DNA of 64,000 nucleotides, from NCBI GenBank assembly GCA_947627185.1, contig CANQVF010000001.1, positions 99,404 to 163,403 of the forward strand, written 5' to 3'. Below are positions 54,402 to 64,000 of this stretch, piece by piece (position 1 is the stretch's first letter; each line of letters starts with the position of its first letter). The notes under the pieces were generated by a model, which worked only from the letters and a program-made list of their open reading frames with translations, was not told the origin of the DNA and made no database searches. This DNA is from an uncultured Clostridia bacterium. Its GTDB lineage: Bacteria; Bacillota; Clostridia; TANB77; CAG-508. The position numbers were made by a program, and so were the translations under genes.

Positions 54402-57400
54402 ATGAAAAAAGTTGCACTAGTTTTAATGATTATTTTATTAATCTTTGCTTCGATGGTAAGTGTGTACGCAAAAGATGAAATGCAATTAGAAATTAGCAAG
54501 AAAGAATTAAATCCTGGAGATGAATTTATTGTTTCCGTTAATTTTGATACAGAGAAAGAACCCGTATATTCATATGTTGCAAAAATAAGTTATGATAAAG
54601 ATGTTTTTGAAGTTCTAAACAAAGATGATTTTGAAGAACAAGAAAACTGGTCAGATATTACATATAATAGCACAAATAAAAAATTTGCATTAATAAATAA
54701 AACAGGAGAACAAAGTACAAACAAAATATTAAATATAAAATTTAAAGTAAAAGATAGTGCTAAAACTGGAGAAACAAGTATTTCTATAAATAATGCTACT
54801 GCCTCAAATTCAAAAGACCGTGTAGCTTTAAGTGGAGCTTCAGCTAAGGTTATGATAATAAAAGATGGTCTTAGTCAAGGAGAAAGTTTACCAGTTGTTA
54901 ATGAAGAAAAAAACAATATAGTAGAAGATGATGAAGATATTTCAATGGAAACTGAAAAATACTTTCCTTGGATATCTTTAATTTGTGTGTGTATAGTCAT
55001 AATAATTATAGCTATTTTAATTAGAATTACTTTATTAGATAAAATGACTAAAAAAGGCAAAATAGTAATTATTTCAATTGGAATAATATTAATTGCAATA
55101 TTATCAATTATTACATTTAAGCAAATAACTAAAAAGAAAACAGATATTAATAAAGATGGCATTGTAAATTCTAGTGATGCAGTTGATTTAATGGAATACA
55201 TATTAGAAATTAGAAAACCATCAGAAGAAATAAAGCCAGAATTAGATGTAAATAATGATGGAAAAATTGATAGTAGTGATATTGCAGATACTGTTAAAGA
55301 TGCTAAAAATCAAAAATATGATGTTAACATAAATAAAAATTCAAATAATAAAAATAGTAAAACTAACAATAGTAGTAATAATAATTCTTCTAGTATAGCT
55401 AGACAGGATATTGCAACAACAGGAACTACTACTGGTAGCTCAAATGGCGGTTCTCAAAGTACTGGAAGTAATAGTTCAGGTAGTAATGTACCAAGTACTC
55501 CAAATACCCCAAATGTACCAGACACACCTATAACTCCCGATATACCAGATAATCCTAATCAACCAGATAATCCTTCAATAGAAGATACATATACTTCAAA
55601 TATTGATAAAACAATTGTGAATAATTTTACACCTAAAAAAGGTGAAAAATTAGCATTAAATTTATATATTGATGTAAAACCTTATATTGATGTTAAATCA
55701 GTAAGAATTAATAATAAATTTTATGATGTAGTTAAATCTTCAGATCAAGAAAATCATTATCAAGTAACTTTAGATGGTTTTACAGAGTCTGGAATACAAA
55801 AAATTAGTGTAACTGATGTTAAACTTGCTAACAATATGACTGTAAAAGCAAAATATAGTTTTGAAGTTGATGTTTTAAAAGATAAACCCAAAATAGAAAA
55901 CTTTAAAATAGATGATAAAAAAGAAATACCAGAAATCAGTTTCAATTTCATAGATGTTGATAAAGCATATATAAATGGAAATTTTGTAGTTAAAGATTCA
56001 AGTGGAAAAACTATTTTTGAATCAAAAATAAAACCAAGTGAAAATAAATTTTCTGTTGAGTTAAAAGATGGTGAAACATATCATTATGATTTAGAAGTAA
56101 AATATGATTTAGACCATAATAAATTTGATGAAAGTGTTGCTACAGATTTTGAAACATTATTTGATTATATTGATGAAATATTCGAGAATAAAAACGGAGA
56201 TTTATTGTTTACAAGAAATTATGGTTTTGAAAATAAAAATATGATTTTAACACCAAAAGTTTCTAAAAATGAAAAGTTAGTACTTTCTTTTGAGAATGGA
56301 AAAGAATCATATTATGATGTAAAATCAATTATTGTTGATTGTAAAAGTTATGAAGTAAAAAAAGAAAATTCAGTTTATACAGTAGAATTACCTAAAAATA
56401 CCGAATTGAAGAATAAAATAGTTGTTGAAAGTGTTATATTAGAAAATGGATATGAAGAAGAAATAAATAAAACATTTGAATATTCATATATAAAAGAAAT
56501 ACCTAGTATTAAAAATATTTTTGCAGAAATTAAAGAAGAAAAATTACATATTGAAGTTGAAAGCATTGATGAAGAAAAAGCAATTCTTTCTGCAAAAGTA
56601 ATTATTAAAGATGAAAGTGGAAACATCGTAAAAACTGAGGAATTAGAAAAACTTACTTCAGCAGAAATTTATTCAAAAGATGTTGAGTTAACTACTTCTG
56701 GATTATATATAGCAGAAATTGAAATTAAATATAATATAGGAAATGGTGAAGAGGTAATTTCTAAAGTTTATGAAAATAAACTAAGAAAACCAATTTCAGC
56801 AAAATTCATACAAGAAAAATCTACTATAACAGAATATGTTAAAAAAGGAGAAATTGCTGAGGCAACTTTTGTTATTTCAGATAATAGTAATTTGGATGTA
56901 ACTCATATTTTAGTTAATGGAGTAAAACTTCCTGTACAAAAAATTAATGATGAAACTTATAAAGTAACGTTTAATGTTCCAAAAGAAAGACCAGAAAATG
57001 GAAGATTTTTAGTTAAAGCAACAAGAATTTATTATAACAATGAAGAGGTTGAAACATCATGCGAATTAAATACAGAAATATTAAAGTCTGAATTAAGAAT
57101 TGAAAATTTAAGTATTAATGATGGAGAAATGTCAAATGGCAAGAATCCAAAATTACATTTTGCACTTATAGATGATGAAAATACTTTTATTAGTGGAAAA
57201 ATAATCATTAAAAACTTAAATACAGAAGAACAGCAAATTATAGATATTATAAAACATTCTAGTGGAAATGTAATACAAACTTATGAATTAGAAAATATTG
57301 AAGAATTTATAAATTATAATGTTTCAATAGAAATTACTTATGATTTAGATAATGATAATGAAAATAATAAAAATGTATTTACTAAAAATTTTGTAACACA

Positions 57401-60400
57401 TAATTTTAATATTCAAGAAAATTATAATTTAAAATTAAATGATGTTAAATTTAGATTAGATGAACAATCAAAAAATGTTATATTAGAATTTTCTAGTGAA
57501 AATGCATCAGAAAGTTATATTGAAAAAGTTACAATAGGATTTAATGGAAATTATCATGAATACAAAGTAGTTAAAAATGATAATCAATATACAGTTAATA
57601 TTCCATTATCTGATGTTAAAAATCAAAGAACAAATATAACTTTAGAAGAAATTATATTAAACAATTTAAAAATATTTAATAAAAATACTGATAGTAATTT
57701 GTTTGAAAATTTAGATTCAATACTTGTATTTAAAGAAAAACCAACTGCAACTATTAGTGAAGTTTCAGTAAATGATGCAAAAACAGTAATAATTGCTAAG
57801 AATTTCAAATTTACAGATAAAGATAATACTTTGTCTAAAAAATATGCTATTTTAAAATATAATGGAGAAATTATAGATAAAGTTGAAATAGAAAACTTAG
57901 ATAACGTTTCATTTACTGAAAAAGACAATAAAGTATATAGTGCAGGAAAATATACAATTGAAATAGTAGCAGATTATGATTTATGTGATGGAATTAATCA
58001 TTTAGAAGAAAGTATTTCAGAAGAAAAAGAAGTAAATGTAGGTATTACATTAGAAATACTTAGCATTTCTGGACCAAAATATGCTCAAAAAAGTAAAAAT
58101 GCGGAAATTGCCTTTACAATAAAATCTAATACATCAGAGGATATAAAGAGCATTGAAATAAATAATGAAATTGCAACTAATTTAAGTAAAGATGGAGCAG
58201 TAGATTCATATAAAGCAACAATAAATATGCCATCTGAAATTGGAGAAAAAGAATTTAAAATTACAAAAGTAATTTATGATTCAGAAGAAATTAGTATAAA
58301 TACAAGTCCAGTTACGAAAATTTATATATTGAAAGATAAATTATCTATTTCAGATTTAAAACTAAATATAGATAATGTAAAGCCAATATTATCATTTAAA
58401 ATGCTAGACCAAGATTCAAGTTTTGTAAGTGGAAAAATTGTAATTACTAATACAGAAACAGGAGAACAATCTCAAGTTCCACTTGAGAAAGATGTATATA
58501 ACTACAATTTAGATGTAGAAGAATATAAAAAGTATAATGTAGAATTAATGATAACATACGATTTAGATTCTAATTTTGAAAATAACGAAAATCAAGCAGA
58601 AGAATCTTTTGGTGTGCAAGAATTATATTTTGTTAAAGAATATGAATTGAAAATATCAGAATTTACAGTTTTAAAAGTTGATAGAACAGATAACAGAGTT
58701 ACTTTACAATTTAAATCTACAAACAAATCAATATATGATTTAGCAAATATTATAATTGGCGAAAATACTTATCTTGCTAAAAAAGCAGAAAGTTCTACAG
58801 ATACTTATACTGTTGATTATATGATTTCTAGTAATGAATTAGATAAGAGAAAAGAAATTAAAATAGATAGTGTAACATTAACAAATAATAAAAAATTAGA
58901 TGTTAAAGAAGATGTAAAAACTGTAATATTTAAAACACCACCTGTGGCAAATAATATAAAACTTGAAAATGTTCAAAATACAGAAATTAAAGTAACTTAT
59001 GATGTTAAAGATGATGATAAAACTCTATCAAAACTATATGTTGTATTAAAAGATGAACAAGGAAATACTATTGATGATGAAACTGTAGAAAAAAATGTTA
59101 GAGAAGTAAGTTTTGATGTTTCTGATGCTAAAAAATATAAAGTAGAAATTTTAGGAGATTTTGACTTAGTAGATGGACTTTCTCATTCTAGAGAGAAAAT
59201 ATTAGAAAGCGAAGATACTGTTGAAATAAAACCAACAGGAATAATCACAACAAACAATATATCTAATAGATATCCAAACAAAGGCGATACAATAGAAATT
59301 TCTTATAAGATATTGTCAAATGTAAATTCTATTCCAACAAAGGTTGTTGTAAACGAAAGTTCAGAATATGATTTACAAGCTGTAGGAACACCAAATGATT
59401 ACAAAATATTATTTAAAGTAGCAGATTATGCCAAAACAGAAAATATCAATGTAAATAAAATCTATTTTGCAAATGGCAAAATACTTGAATTAGATAAACC
59501 TCATGAAGAAAAAGTCGAAGTATTAAAAGCAATTCCAACAGTTAATATAACATCAACAGATTATTTAGAACAAAACATGGTATCATTTATTATAACTGTA
59601 GTAGACCAAGATAATGCTGTAACTAGTGGAAAGGCAAGTATTCATGATCAAGAATTAGTACTTCATTCAGGTTCTAATACATTTAATGTTAATGTTAAAC
59701 CAGATGAAGAACATACATTAAATATTGAAGTAAATTACGATTTGGATAATGATGAATTAACAGCTGGAACAGAAAACGATTATAATACAAATAAGATATC
59801 AATTAATAAAAACTTTACATTAGTATCAGATTATAAATTAAAGATTTCTGATTTAGCTACTTATAAAGTAGCATCAAATGAAAAATCTGAATATTTCTCT
59901 AAAGGAGAACAAATACAATTAAGATTTAATTCAAACAATTCAACTACTTATGTTCCAGAAACAATAGTAGTAAATGATTTGTGTGATGATAAATTTGAAG
60001 GTACAGAATTTGAAGTTAAAAAAGTTCAAGATGGAAGCAGTAGCCATCAATATTATGCTGACATTACTACTAATTCTTTCTCAGGAATTCAAGAACTTCA
60101 AATTGAATCTGTAAAACTAAATAGTAGTAAAGTTATAACTGAATTTGAAGGAAAAAAATTAACTACAAAATTCGAAGTATTAAAAGATAAACCAACAATG
60201 ACAGATTATACTTCTACAAATCATGAAAATAGCATAATTGTTAAATTTAATATAACAGATAATGATAATGCATTAGTAGAAAGTAAAATAAAGCTAATAG
60301 ATGTTCAAACAGAAACTGAAATAAAATCTGAAAAAATTTCTGTAGGTCAAAATACGCATACTTTCACTGACTTAGCAACTGGAACAAAATATAAAATTGT

Positions 60401-63400
60401 TCTTGAAAATAACTTTAGTTTAAGAGAGAATAGAAAAGATGTTCAAAATGAAATAGTTAAAGAAGAGCAAGTAGAAATTACAGATAAAAATAATGTTGAC
60501 TTTAGAATGAAAAACCTTTCTATTTCTGAGAGAGTACCAACAGATGCAAAAGTTCACATTTCCTTTGAAAATGGTGTTTTGTCTTATAAAGATTTAGATA
60601 GTATTACAATAAATGGTAAAAAATATTCAATTACTAAAGGAAATGATAATGTTTACAAATTAGATTTAGATCCAGGAGAAAAAGGTGTAAATATACTTAC
60701 ACTACAAAATGTTGGTATAGGAACAAAAACTTTTGAAATTAATAGAAATTTAAGATATGTTCACGAAAAAGTTCTTCCAACTGCAATTGATGTAACTGAA
60801 ATTAGTGAAAATACAATAGATAATTTAGCAATAATTAAATATAAATTAGTTGATAAAGATTCAACAGTTAAATCTCTAAAAGCATATATGAAGAACAGTG
60901 CTGGTTCAATTATAGCTACATCTGATGATATTACTGAATTTAGCACAACTGAGATAAATACTCTTGAAATGCCATTATTAAAATTAAATGAATATCATAT
61001 TGAACTAAGAGCAAATCATGATATTGGAGATGGCGAAACATTTGAAGAAACGGCTTTATTTACAAAGAGCATGATTTCTGAATCAAGGGCTACTGTTGTA
61101 GAGCAAACAATTGATAAAGAATACTCAAATAAAGAAGAAGAAGTTACTATAACAGTTAAGTTAAACACAAATGTTGACCAAGAAGTAAGAAAAATTTATA
61201 TTGGTGAAGATAGTTTTGATGCAGTAAAAGTTAAAAATGAAAAAGGTGAAATTGTAAATGATACTTATACCATAACTTTAATTTCACCAAAGAAAACCGG
61301 AATTTTTGAGCAAAGAATAACTAAAGTTCAAATTGGAAATAGTCTAATAGATACAGACCATATAAGCTATGCAGAAGGCGTTGAGCCATGTAGCATAAAA
61401 GTATTAAAAGATAAACCAACTTTAACACACTTTATGATTGCAGAAGATGGAAGTAAGGCAACATTTAAAATAAACGATTTAGATGAGTCTTTAGCAAAAC
61501 CACATCCAAAAATGATTATAAAAGATATGTCAGACAATGGAAAAGTGGTAGCTGAAAAAGAGCTAACTAAAGGTGGAAAAGATTATGAATATAAATTAAA
61601 AGAACTTGGTATGACTGATGTTAACCATAATTACAATATAACAGTTGATGTTAGTTATGATTTAAAACCAACAGAAAAAGTAAGCATCTTTAGGAAAATA
61701 GCAAACTTCATCACAAATGCTATTTCTGGTGAAGAAAGTGATGAATCTGAAGAATTTATAACAACCGGAACAGAAAAGATTTATGATGAAACATTCTTAC
61801 TAACAAGTAAATTAACATATAAACTTGATTTTACAGATGGCTTTGGATTCTATTTCTTAACAACAAGAAAAGATGATGATAGAAGTTTCGTATCATTTGA
61901 GTGTTCTACTGGTACTCCTTATAAAGTATCAAAAGTAATAATTAATGATAAAGAATATAATGCAGTTCCAGAAGAAAAAGATAATGAATATAGTGTCCAA
62001 TTTAGAGCAGAAAATGTTAATTTAAAATGGATTACTTACCAAAAAGTAATATTGGAAAATGGTGTATCTTTAGATATACCCGAAAAAGAAGGCACTAGTA
62101 AAATACCTGTAAGCGTAGTACAGGAAATGCCAACATTTAATATTCTTGAGTATTCTGAAGATGTTAAAGAGAAAAAAGTAAGATTTAGATTTAAATTAAC
62201 AGATGAAGATGAAAAGATGGCATCTGAATTTACATTTAAATTAATGGATTCTCAAAATGGACTTATTGCAGAAAAAGAAGTAAAAAGAACAGATACAACT
62301 GTTGAATTTGATATTCCAAATCCTCCAACATCTGTTTACAAATTACAAGTTAGAGCAAAACTTTATGAAATTCCTGGATATGATGGTTTTTATACTGATT
62401 GGACAGCTTTTGATGGAGAGTTTAAATCAAGTGTTAATAGTTCAATTTTAGGAAGCAAATTCTCAACTGTATATCCTTCAAAAGGAGAAACAATCACAAT
62501 TGATTATACAATTAGTAGTACGACAGTTATTAAGGTAGACCCTGAAGATCATACAAATCAAGATAAAGCAGTTGGTATATCTTATTTAGTAATAAATGGA
62601 AAAGATTATGATGTTCAAACATTAGATAATGAACAATATAGAGTTTACTATACAGCAGATAATAAAACTGGTGTTCAAGATGTTGAAGTTACAGCAATTA
62701 AATTTACAAATGGAACAGCCGAAGAATTTACTAGAAAAGATCAAATTGATGTATTAAAAGATGCTCCCGAAATTAAAAATTATAAAGTTGAAAATCAATT
62801 AGATAAAAATAAGGTTAAATTTATATTTGATTTAGTAGATACTGATCATGTATTAACTTCAAATAACATTTATGCTCAAGTAAATGGTAAACAACAAGAA
62901 ATAAAAGTAGAGCATAATAAAAATGTAACTCATAATGAATTAACATTTGATGTAAAACAAAATGAATTATTAAAATTTGAAGTATTTGCTTCTTATGATT
63001 TAGATACAGATGCATTAAAAAATGAAACAACAGGTGATGATAATTCATATATAGATAAAATAATCTTCGAAAAACCATTTGTTTTAACAGGAGATTATTG
63101 TGTAAATATTAATAACATAGAAACATATAATTCAAAGGGTGAAAAGACAGAATATTTTGAGAAAAATGAAGATATTACAGTAAAATTTGAATGTACAACA
63201 AAAATTCCAGAATTGTGTCTTGAAACAATAAAAATAAAAGATACTGTTTATGAACCAGAAAAAGATGAAAATAATATTTATACTTTAACTATTAAAGGAT
63301 TTGATAAGGCAGAAAAGGTAAATTTACCAATTTCTTCTGTAACATTAAATAGTGGAAATGAAGTTGCTATTAAAGATAAAAACATAAATTGTGAAGTATT

Positions 63401-64000
63401 AAAAGATATTGTAAAAGTTAAAGAATTGAAATCAGCTGTATCTGATAATGGAGATATAGTTAATGTAGATATTAATATTGAAGATATTGATAAATCAAAT
63501 AATAAATTACGTTTAGAAATAATAGATGAATATAATCAGCCAGTAACATTATCTACATCTGATTTAAGTGTAGGAGCAAATAGAATTACATTTGAAAAAA
63601 CAAGTGCAGAAAAATATTTTGCAACTATTTATTCAGATTATGATAGAGATTTAAATAAGCAAAACGAGCCAAATCACTATACAAATATAAATATCTATTA
63701 TCAAATAATTAGTATAAATACTAGATATATTGAAATGAAAGATATTGTTGATATCGCACTTTACAAATTTGGGGATGATGGTAAAGCTGAAAAAGTAAAC
63801 AGCTTAACAGAAAATAATGTTCAAGTATTAGATAATTGCTTAGTCAAAGTTTCTATGAGAAATATTGCTCCATTTTATAGTAATATTACAAATTATAGTA
63901 TAGAAGATGGAAAATTAAGACTAGTATTAGCTTATACAGATGCAATGGTGTATACTGGAAAAGAAGAATTAAAACCATTAGAAGTTACTTTAGATATATT
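54402..64000 (+). CDS. Giant cohesin/dockerin surface protein with about 13 ZmpB-like repeats (runs past the window)
   Basis: Open from ATG 54402 (GAAGAAAGGG before it) to the window edge, at least 3,199 residues, with no in-frame CGG. Signal peptide residues 1-24. A cohesin-like domain at about 25-150 (ISKKELNPGDEFIVSVNFDT). Two membrane helices at 188-208 and 219-239. A dockerin at 245-305 (DINKDGIVNSSDAVDL, DVNNDGKIDSSDIADT). A Ser/Asn/Pro linker to about 400. Then about thirteen 200-207-residue modules, each with a VLKDKPxI-type opening and an ITYDLDxD-type ending. The last part (NTRYIEMKDIVDIALYKF) resembles the N-terminal region of ZmpA/ZmpB (M26) metallopeptidases, so the enzyme domain may lie downstream. 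The helix pair would place cohesin, dockerin and repeats all outside. Probable role: surface proteolysis or host attachment. Confidence 0.8.
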   Translation, partial: MKKVALVLMIILLIFASMVSVYAKDEMQLEISKKELNPGDEFIVSVNFDTEKEPVYSYVAKISYDKDVFEVLNKDDFEEQENWSDITYNSTNKKFALINKTGEQSTNKILNIKFKVKDSAKTGETSISINNATASNSKDRVALSGASAKVMIIKDGLSQGESLPVVNEEKNNIVEDDEDISMETEKYFPWISLICVCIVIIIIAILIRITLLDKMTKKGKIVIISIGIILIAILSIITFKQITKKKTDINKDGIVNSSDAVDLMEYILEIRKPSEEIKPELDVNNDGKIDSSDIADTVKDAKNQKYDVNINKNSNNKNSKTNNSSNNNSSSIARQDIATTGTTTGSSNGGSQSTGSNSSGSNVPSTPNTPNVPDTPITPDIPDNPNQPDNPSIEDTYTSNIDKTIVNNFTPKKGEKLALNLYIDVKPYIDVKSVRINNKFYDVVKSSDQENHYQVTLDGFTESGIQKISVTDVKLANNMTVKAKYSFEVDVLKDKPKIENFKIDDKKEIPEISFNFIDVDKAYINGNFVVKDSSGKTIFESKIKPSENKFSVELKDGETYHYDLEVKYDLDHNKFDESVATDFETLFDYIDEIFENKNGDLLFTRNYGFENKNMILTPKVSKNEKLVLSFENGKESYYDVKSIIVDCKSYEVKKENSVYTVELPKNTELKNKIVVESVILENGYEEEINKTFEYSYIKEIPSIKNIFAEIKEEKLHIEVESIDEEKAILSAKVIIKDESGNIVKTEELEKLTSAEIYSKDVELTTSGLYIAEIEIKYNIGNGEEVISKVYENKLRKPISAKFIQEKSTITEYVKKGEIAEATFVISDNSNLDVTHILVNGVKLPVQKINDETYKVTFNVPKERPENGRFLVKATRIYYNNEEVETSCELNTEILKSELRIENLSINDGEMSNGKNPKLHFALIDDENTFISGKIIIKNLNTEEQQIIDIIKHSSGNVIQTYELENIEEFINYNVSIEITYDLDNDNENNKNVFTKNFVTHNFNIQENYNLKLNDVKFRLDEQSKNVILEFSSENASESYIEKVTIGFNGNYHEYKVVKNDNQYTVNIPLSDVKNQRTNITLEEIILNNLKIFNKNTDSNLFENLDSILVFKEKPTATISEVSVNDAKTVIIAKNFKFTDKDNTLSKKYAILKYNGEIIDKVEIENLDNVSFTEKDNKVYSAGKYTIEIVADYDLCDGINHLEESISEEKEVNVGITLEILSISGPKYAQKSKNAEIAFTIKSNTSEDIKSIEINNEIATNLSKDGAVDSYKATINMPSEIGEKEFKITKVIYDSEEISINTSPVTKIYILKDKLSISDLKLNIDNVKPILSFKMLDQDSSFVSGKIVITNTETGEQSQVPLEKDVYNYNLDVEEYKKYNVELMITYDLDSNFENNENQAEESFGVQELYFVKEYELKISEFTVLKVDRTDNRVTLQFKSTNKSIYDLANIIIGENTYLAKKAESSTDTYTVDYMISSNELDKRKEIKIDSVTLTNNKKLDVKEDVKTVIFKTPPVANNIKLENVQNTEIKVTYDVKDDDKTLSKLYVVLKDEQGNTIDDETVEKNVREVSFDVSDAKKYKVEILGDFDLVDGLSHSREKILESEDTVEIKPTGIITTNNISNRYPNKGDTIEISYKILSNVNSIPTKVVVNESSEYDLQAVGTPNDYKILFKVADYAKTENINVNKIYFANGKILELDKPHEEKVEVLKAIPTVNITSTDYLEQNMVSFIITVVDQDNAVTSGKASIHDQELVLHSGSNTFNVNVKPDEEHTLNIEVNYDLDNDELTAGTENDYNTNKISINKNFTLVSDYKLKISDLATYKVASNEKSEYFSKGEQIQLRFNSNNSTTYVPETIVVNDLCDDKFEGTEFEVKKVQDGSSSHQYYADITTNSFSGIQELQIESVKLNSSKVITEFEGKKLTTKFEVLKDKPTMTDYTSTNHENSIIVKFNITDNDNALVESKIKLIDVQTETEIKSEKISVGQNTHTFTDLATGTKYKIVLENNFSLRENRKDVQNEIVKEEQVEITDKNNVDFRMKNLSISERVPTDAKVHISFENGVLSYKDLDSITINGKKYSITKGNDNVYKLDLDPGEKGVNILTLQNVGIGTKTFEINRNLRYVHEKVLPTAIDVTEISENTIDNLAIIKYKLVDKDSTVKSLKAYMKNSAGSIIATSDDITEFSTTEINTLEMPLLKLNEYHIELRANHDIGDGETFEETALFTKSMISESRATVVEQTIDKEYSNKEEEVTITVKLNTNVDQEVRKIYIGEDSFDAVKVKNEKGEIVNDTYTITLISPKKTGIFEQRITKVQIGNSLIDTDHISYAEGVEPCSIKVLKDKPTLTHFMIAEDGSKATFKINDLDESLAKPHPKMIIKDMSDNGKVVAEKELTKGGKDYEYKLKELGMTDVNHNYNITVDVSYDLKPTEKVSIFRKIANFITNAISGEESDESEEFITTGTEKIYDETFLLTSKLTYKLDFTDGFGFYFLTTRKDDDRSFVSFECSTGTPYKVSKVIINDKEYNAVPEEKDNEYSVQFRAENVNLKWITYQKVILENGVSLDIPEKEGTSKIPVSVVQEMPTFNILEYSEDVKEKKVRFRFKLTDEDEKMASEFTFKLMDSQNGLIAEKEVKRTDTTVEFDIPNPPTSVYKLQVRAKLYEIPGYDGFYTDWTAFDGEFKSSVNSSILGSKFSTVYPSKGETITIDYTISSTTVIKVDPEDHTNQDKAVGISYLVINGKDYDVQTLDNEQYRVYYTADNKTGVQDVEVTAIKFTNGTAEEFTRKDQIDVLKDAPEIKNYKVENQLDKNKVKFIFDLVDTDHVLTSNNIYAQVNGKQQEIKVEHNKNVTHNELTFDVKQNELLKFEVFASYDLDTDALKNETTGDDNSYIDKIIFEKPFVLTGDYCVNINNIETYNSKGEKTEYFEKNEDITVKFECTTKIPELCLETIKIKDTVYEPEKDENNIYTLTIKGFDKAEKVNLPISSVTLNSGNEVAIKDKNINCEVLKDIVKVKELKSAVSDNGDIVNVDINIEDIDKSNNKLRLEIIDEYNQPVTLSTSDLSVGANRITFEKTSAEKYFATIYSDYDRDLNKQNEPNHYTNINIYYQIISINTRYIEMKDIVDIALYKFGDDGKAEKVNSLTENNVQVLDNCLVKVSMRNIAPFYSNITNYSIEDGKLRLVLAYTDAMVYTGKEELKPLEVTLDI

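Noticed and set aside
54875..63078. Reverse-strand open frames under the giant protein
   Set aside because: They are short, lack ribosome sites and are shadows of the repeat-rich forward frame.

Overview
The window is strongly AT-rich and its housekeeping genes look like those of a Gram-positive clostridial Firmicute: SecA with a C-terminal zinc motif, a bifunctional AdhE, BceRSAB-type signalling, an LPxTG-like wall anchor, cohesin and dockerin domains, and a YtvI-like sporulation membrane protein. An uncultured gut clostridium is a reasonable guess. No rRNA, tRNA, CRISPR array or complete transposon is visible.

Layout. 1-4445: fatty-acid synthesis (fabZ end, accC, accD, accA, fabI), with a 30-bp tandem repeat and a MITE-like palindrome before fabI. 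4576-5244: a foreign-looking membrane protein. 5402-8773: adhE and a coupled kinase-like gene. 8920-15341: an envelope block of a C39-like surface protein, a class B PBP, an ECF sigma factor and its beta-propeller partner, with matching ECF-type promoters before the first and third genes. 15902-22159: cohesin/dockerin surface proteins, an LCP ligase and a phospholipase C-like protein. 22265-27022: a BceRSAB-type module with palindromic operators. 27211-36210: uvrB, a HipA-like three-gene cassette, a transferred purC and uvrA. 36286-46250: a GT-C-like membrane protein, cmk, murD, an Asn-rich protein, ytvI, a TIGR03943-like protein and secA. 46410-52023: larCBE plus a TetR-associated redox cluster sharing one operator type. 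52160-64000: a DUF2207 protein and a giant repeat surface protein that runs off the end.

The main discovery is a decoding anomaly. Seven genes (accA, adhE, bceA, bceB, larB, a cupin gene and the DUF2207 gene) are interrupted in a single reading frame, and each is restored to a full family match by +1 shifts at eight sites. At every site the zero-frame codon is CGG: dropping its C gives GGN, glycine, at a family-consistent position. Scanning the other native-looking genes, including about 3,200 codons of the giant protein, I found no in-frame CGG. In-frame CGG read as arginine occurs only in two genes of foreign composition, purC (three) and the 4576-5244 membrane protein (two). So in this window CGG in native genes marks a +1 frameshift (or a four-base CGGN glycine codon), which suggests an organism that has lost normal CGG decoding and tolerates or uses frameshifting in essential genes.
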